Below, piece by piece: positions 63,583 through 64,000 of a DNA stretch of 64,000 nt. Position 1 is the first letter of the stretch; each line of letters opens with the position of its first letter. Below the pieces are notes generated by a model. It searched no databases. It had not been told where the DNA came from and saw only the letters and a list, made by a program, of their open reading frames with translations. Source of the stretch: Paramacrobiotus metropolitanus (Eukaryota; Tardigrada; Eutardigrada; Parachela; Macrobiotidae); NCBI RefSeq assembly GCF_019649055.1, contig NW_026570349.1, positions 248,001-312,000 of the forward strand, in the 5' to 3' direction. The position numbers were made by a program, and so were the translations under genes.

Positions 63583-63783
63583 ATGGAGATTCAAAAACCT
63601 GTGCCAAGCGCTGGCAGGCGAAGCTTTGCACCTGGCGACCTGATTGTAGCTTGTGATCCCTTGGTGTGGGCCCTGGAGCGGAGCGCCTATAAAACGCGCT
63701 GTGCGTTTTGTTTGGAGGAGAGCTCGGAACTGCGAGCTTGTTCCGGATGTCAACTGCACCGCTACTGTAATTCCACCTGCCAG
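63583..63783 (+). CDS. SMYD-like protein D, exon 1 (partial at window edge)
   Basis: 67 codons from ATG 63583 to a GTACGC donor at 63784, the same length and phase as exon 1 of copy C. It shows the SET-N segment (GRRSFAPGDLIVACDP) and the first six MYND cysteines (CAFC, CSGC, YCNSTC). The rest of the gene lies beyond the window; 63784-64000 is intron. Confidence 0.88.
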
Positions 63784-64000
63784 GTACGCTGAGTTGCTGA
63801 CTTGTTTGAACAACGCTAATACCATGCAACTGTGGCGCAAGAGAGGACGAACTCGTTATATTGTACAAGTACTAGGTAGTAGGTACAGTGTGTCTTCACT
63901 GTTCCATGTGCAATTTTAATCCACCACGGATTTGTTTCGCCCGTGAGATGGGGTGTTTCGTCGACAGTGTGCTTACACTCAGGGAGGGAGAGGTTTAGCG

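Noticed and set aside
1-64000. tRNA, rRNA, CRISPR or riboswitch signals
   Set aside because: None seen on reading both strands; the sequence is eukaryotic nuclear DNA.

Overview
The window is nuclear DNA from an animal, probably a small-genome invertebrate. The evidence is short GT-AG introns, a class A GPCR, SET/MYND-domain (SMYD-like) genes and animal-type transposons. A tardigrade or other ecdysozoan is a guess; the sequence does not settle it. No rRNA, tRNA or CRISPR was seen.

Positions 1-10.6 kb look like an integrated DNA virus or Polinton/adintovirus-like element. It has the N-terminal part of a protein-primed-type DNA polymerase B (minus strand, running off the left edge). It has three spliced genes that share a layout: short helical N-terminal exons followed by a disordered tail. 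A pair of ~1.03-kb inverted repeats (5410-6434 and 8580-9605) flanks one of these genes, and a two-BIR plus RING inhibitor of apoptosis follows. TATA boxes precede the genes.

Positions 10.6-19.6 kb hold ordinary genome: a LINE fragment, an intact FLYWCH/MULE DNA transposon with terminal repeats and an 8-bp target duplication (11624-14605), a frameshifted GPCR (15340-16256), about 3 kb without recognisable genes, and the first remnants of a SMYD-like pseudogene.

Positions 19679-50479 are one giant Ty3/gypsy-class LTR retrotransposon on the minus strand: 30,801 bp, 415-bp LTRs with 4 differences seen, and a 5-bp duplication GTGGG. It sits in an intron of that pseudogene. From 5' to 3' on the minus strand it carries a Ser/Pro/Thr-rich ORF (split by a nested ORF1-only LINE), a long coiled-coil ORF, capsid, a prion-like/RGG/zinc-knuckle ORF, protease plus a reverse transcriptase missing its catalytic palm, RNase H plus integrase, then about 10 kb of accessory ORFs of unknown function, then about 5 kb of non-coding DNA. 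A family of small hairpins runs through the element, in coding and non-coding parts alike. The loop is constant (usually TATTG on the plus strand) while the stems change in a compensating way. This is the strongest candidate for an undescribed system here.

Positions 50.5-64 kb hold a tandem array of SMYD-like genes: the rest of the broken copy A, intact copy B (501 aa), an exon relic, a decayed LINE 3' end, intact copy C (497 aa, with a hAT-type MITE in intron 1), and the first exon of copy D. These proteins keep the MYND zinc finger and the post-SET cysteines but have lost the usual SET catalytic motifs, so they look like a family of pseudo-methyltransferases.
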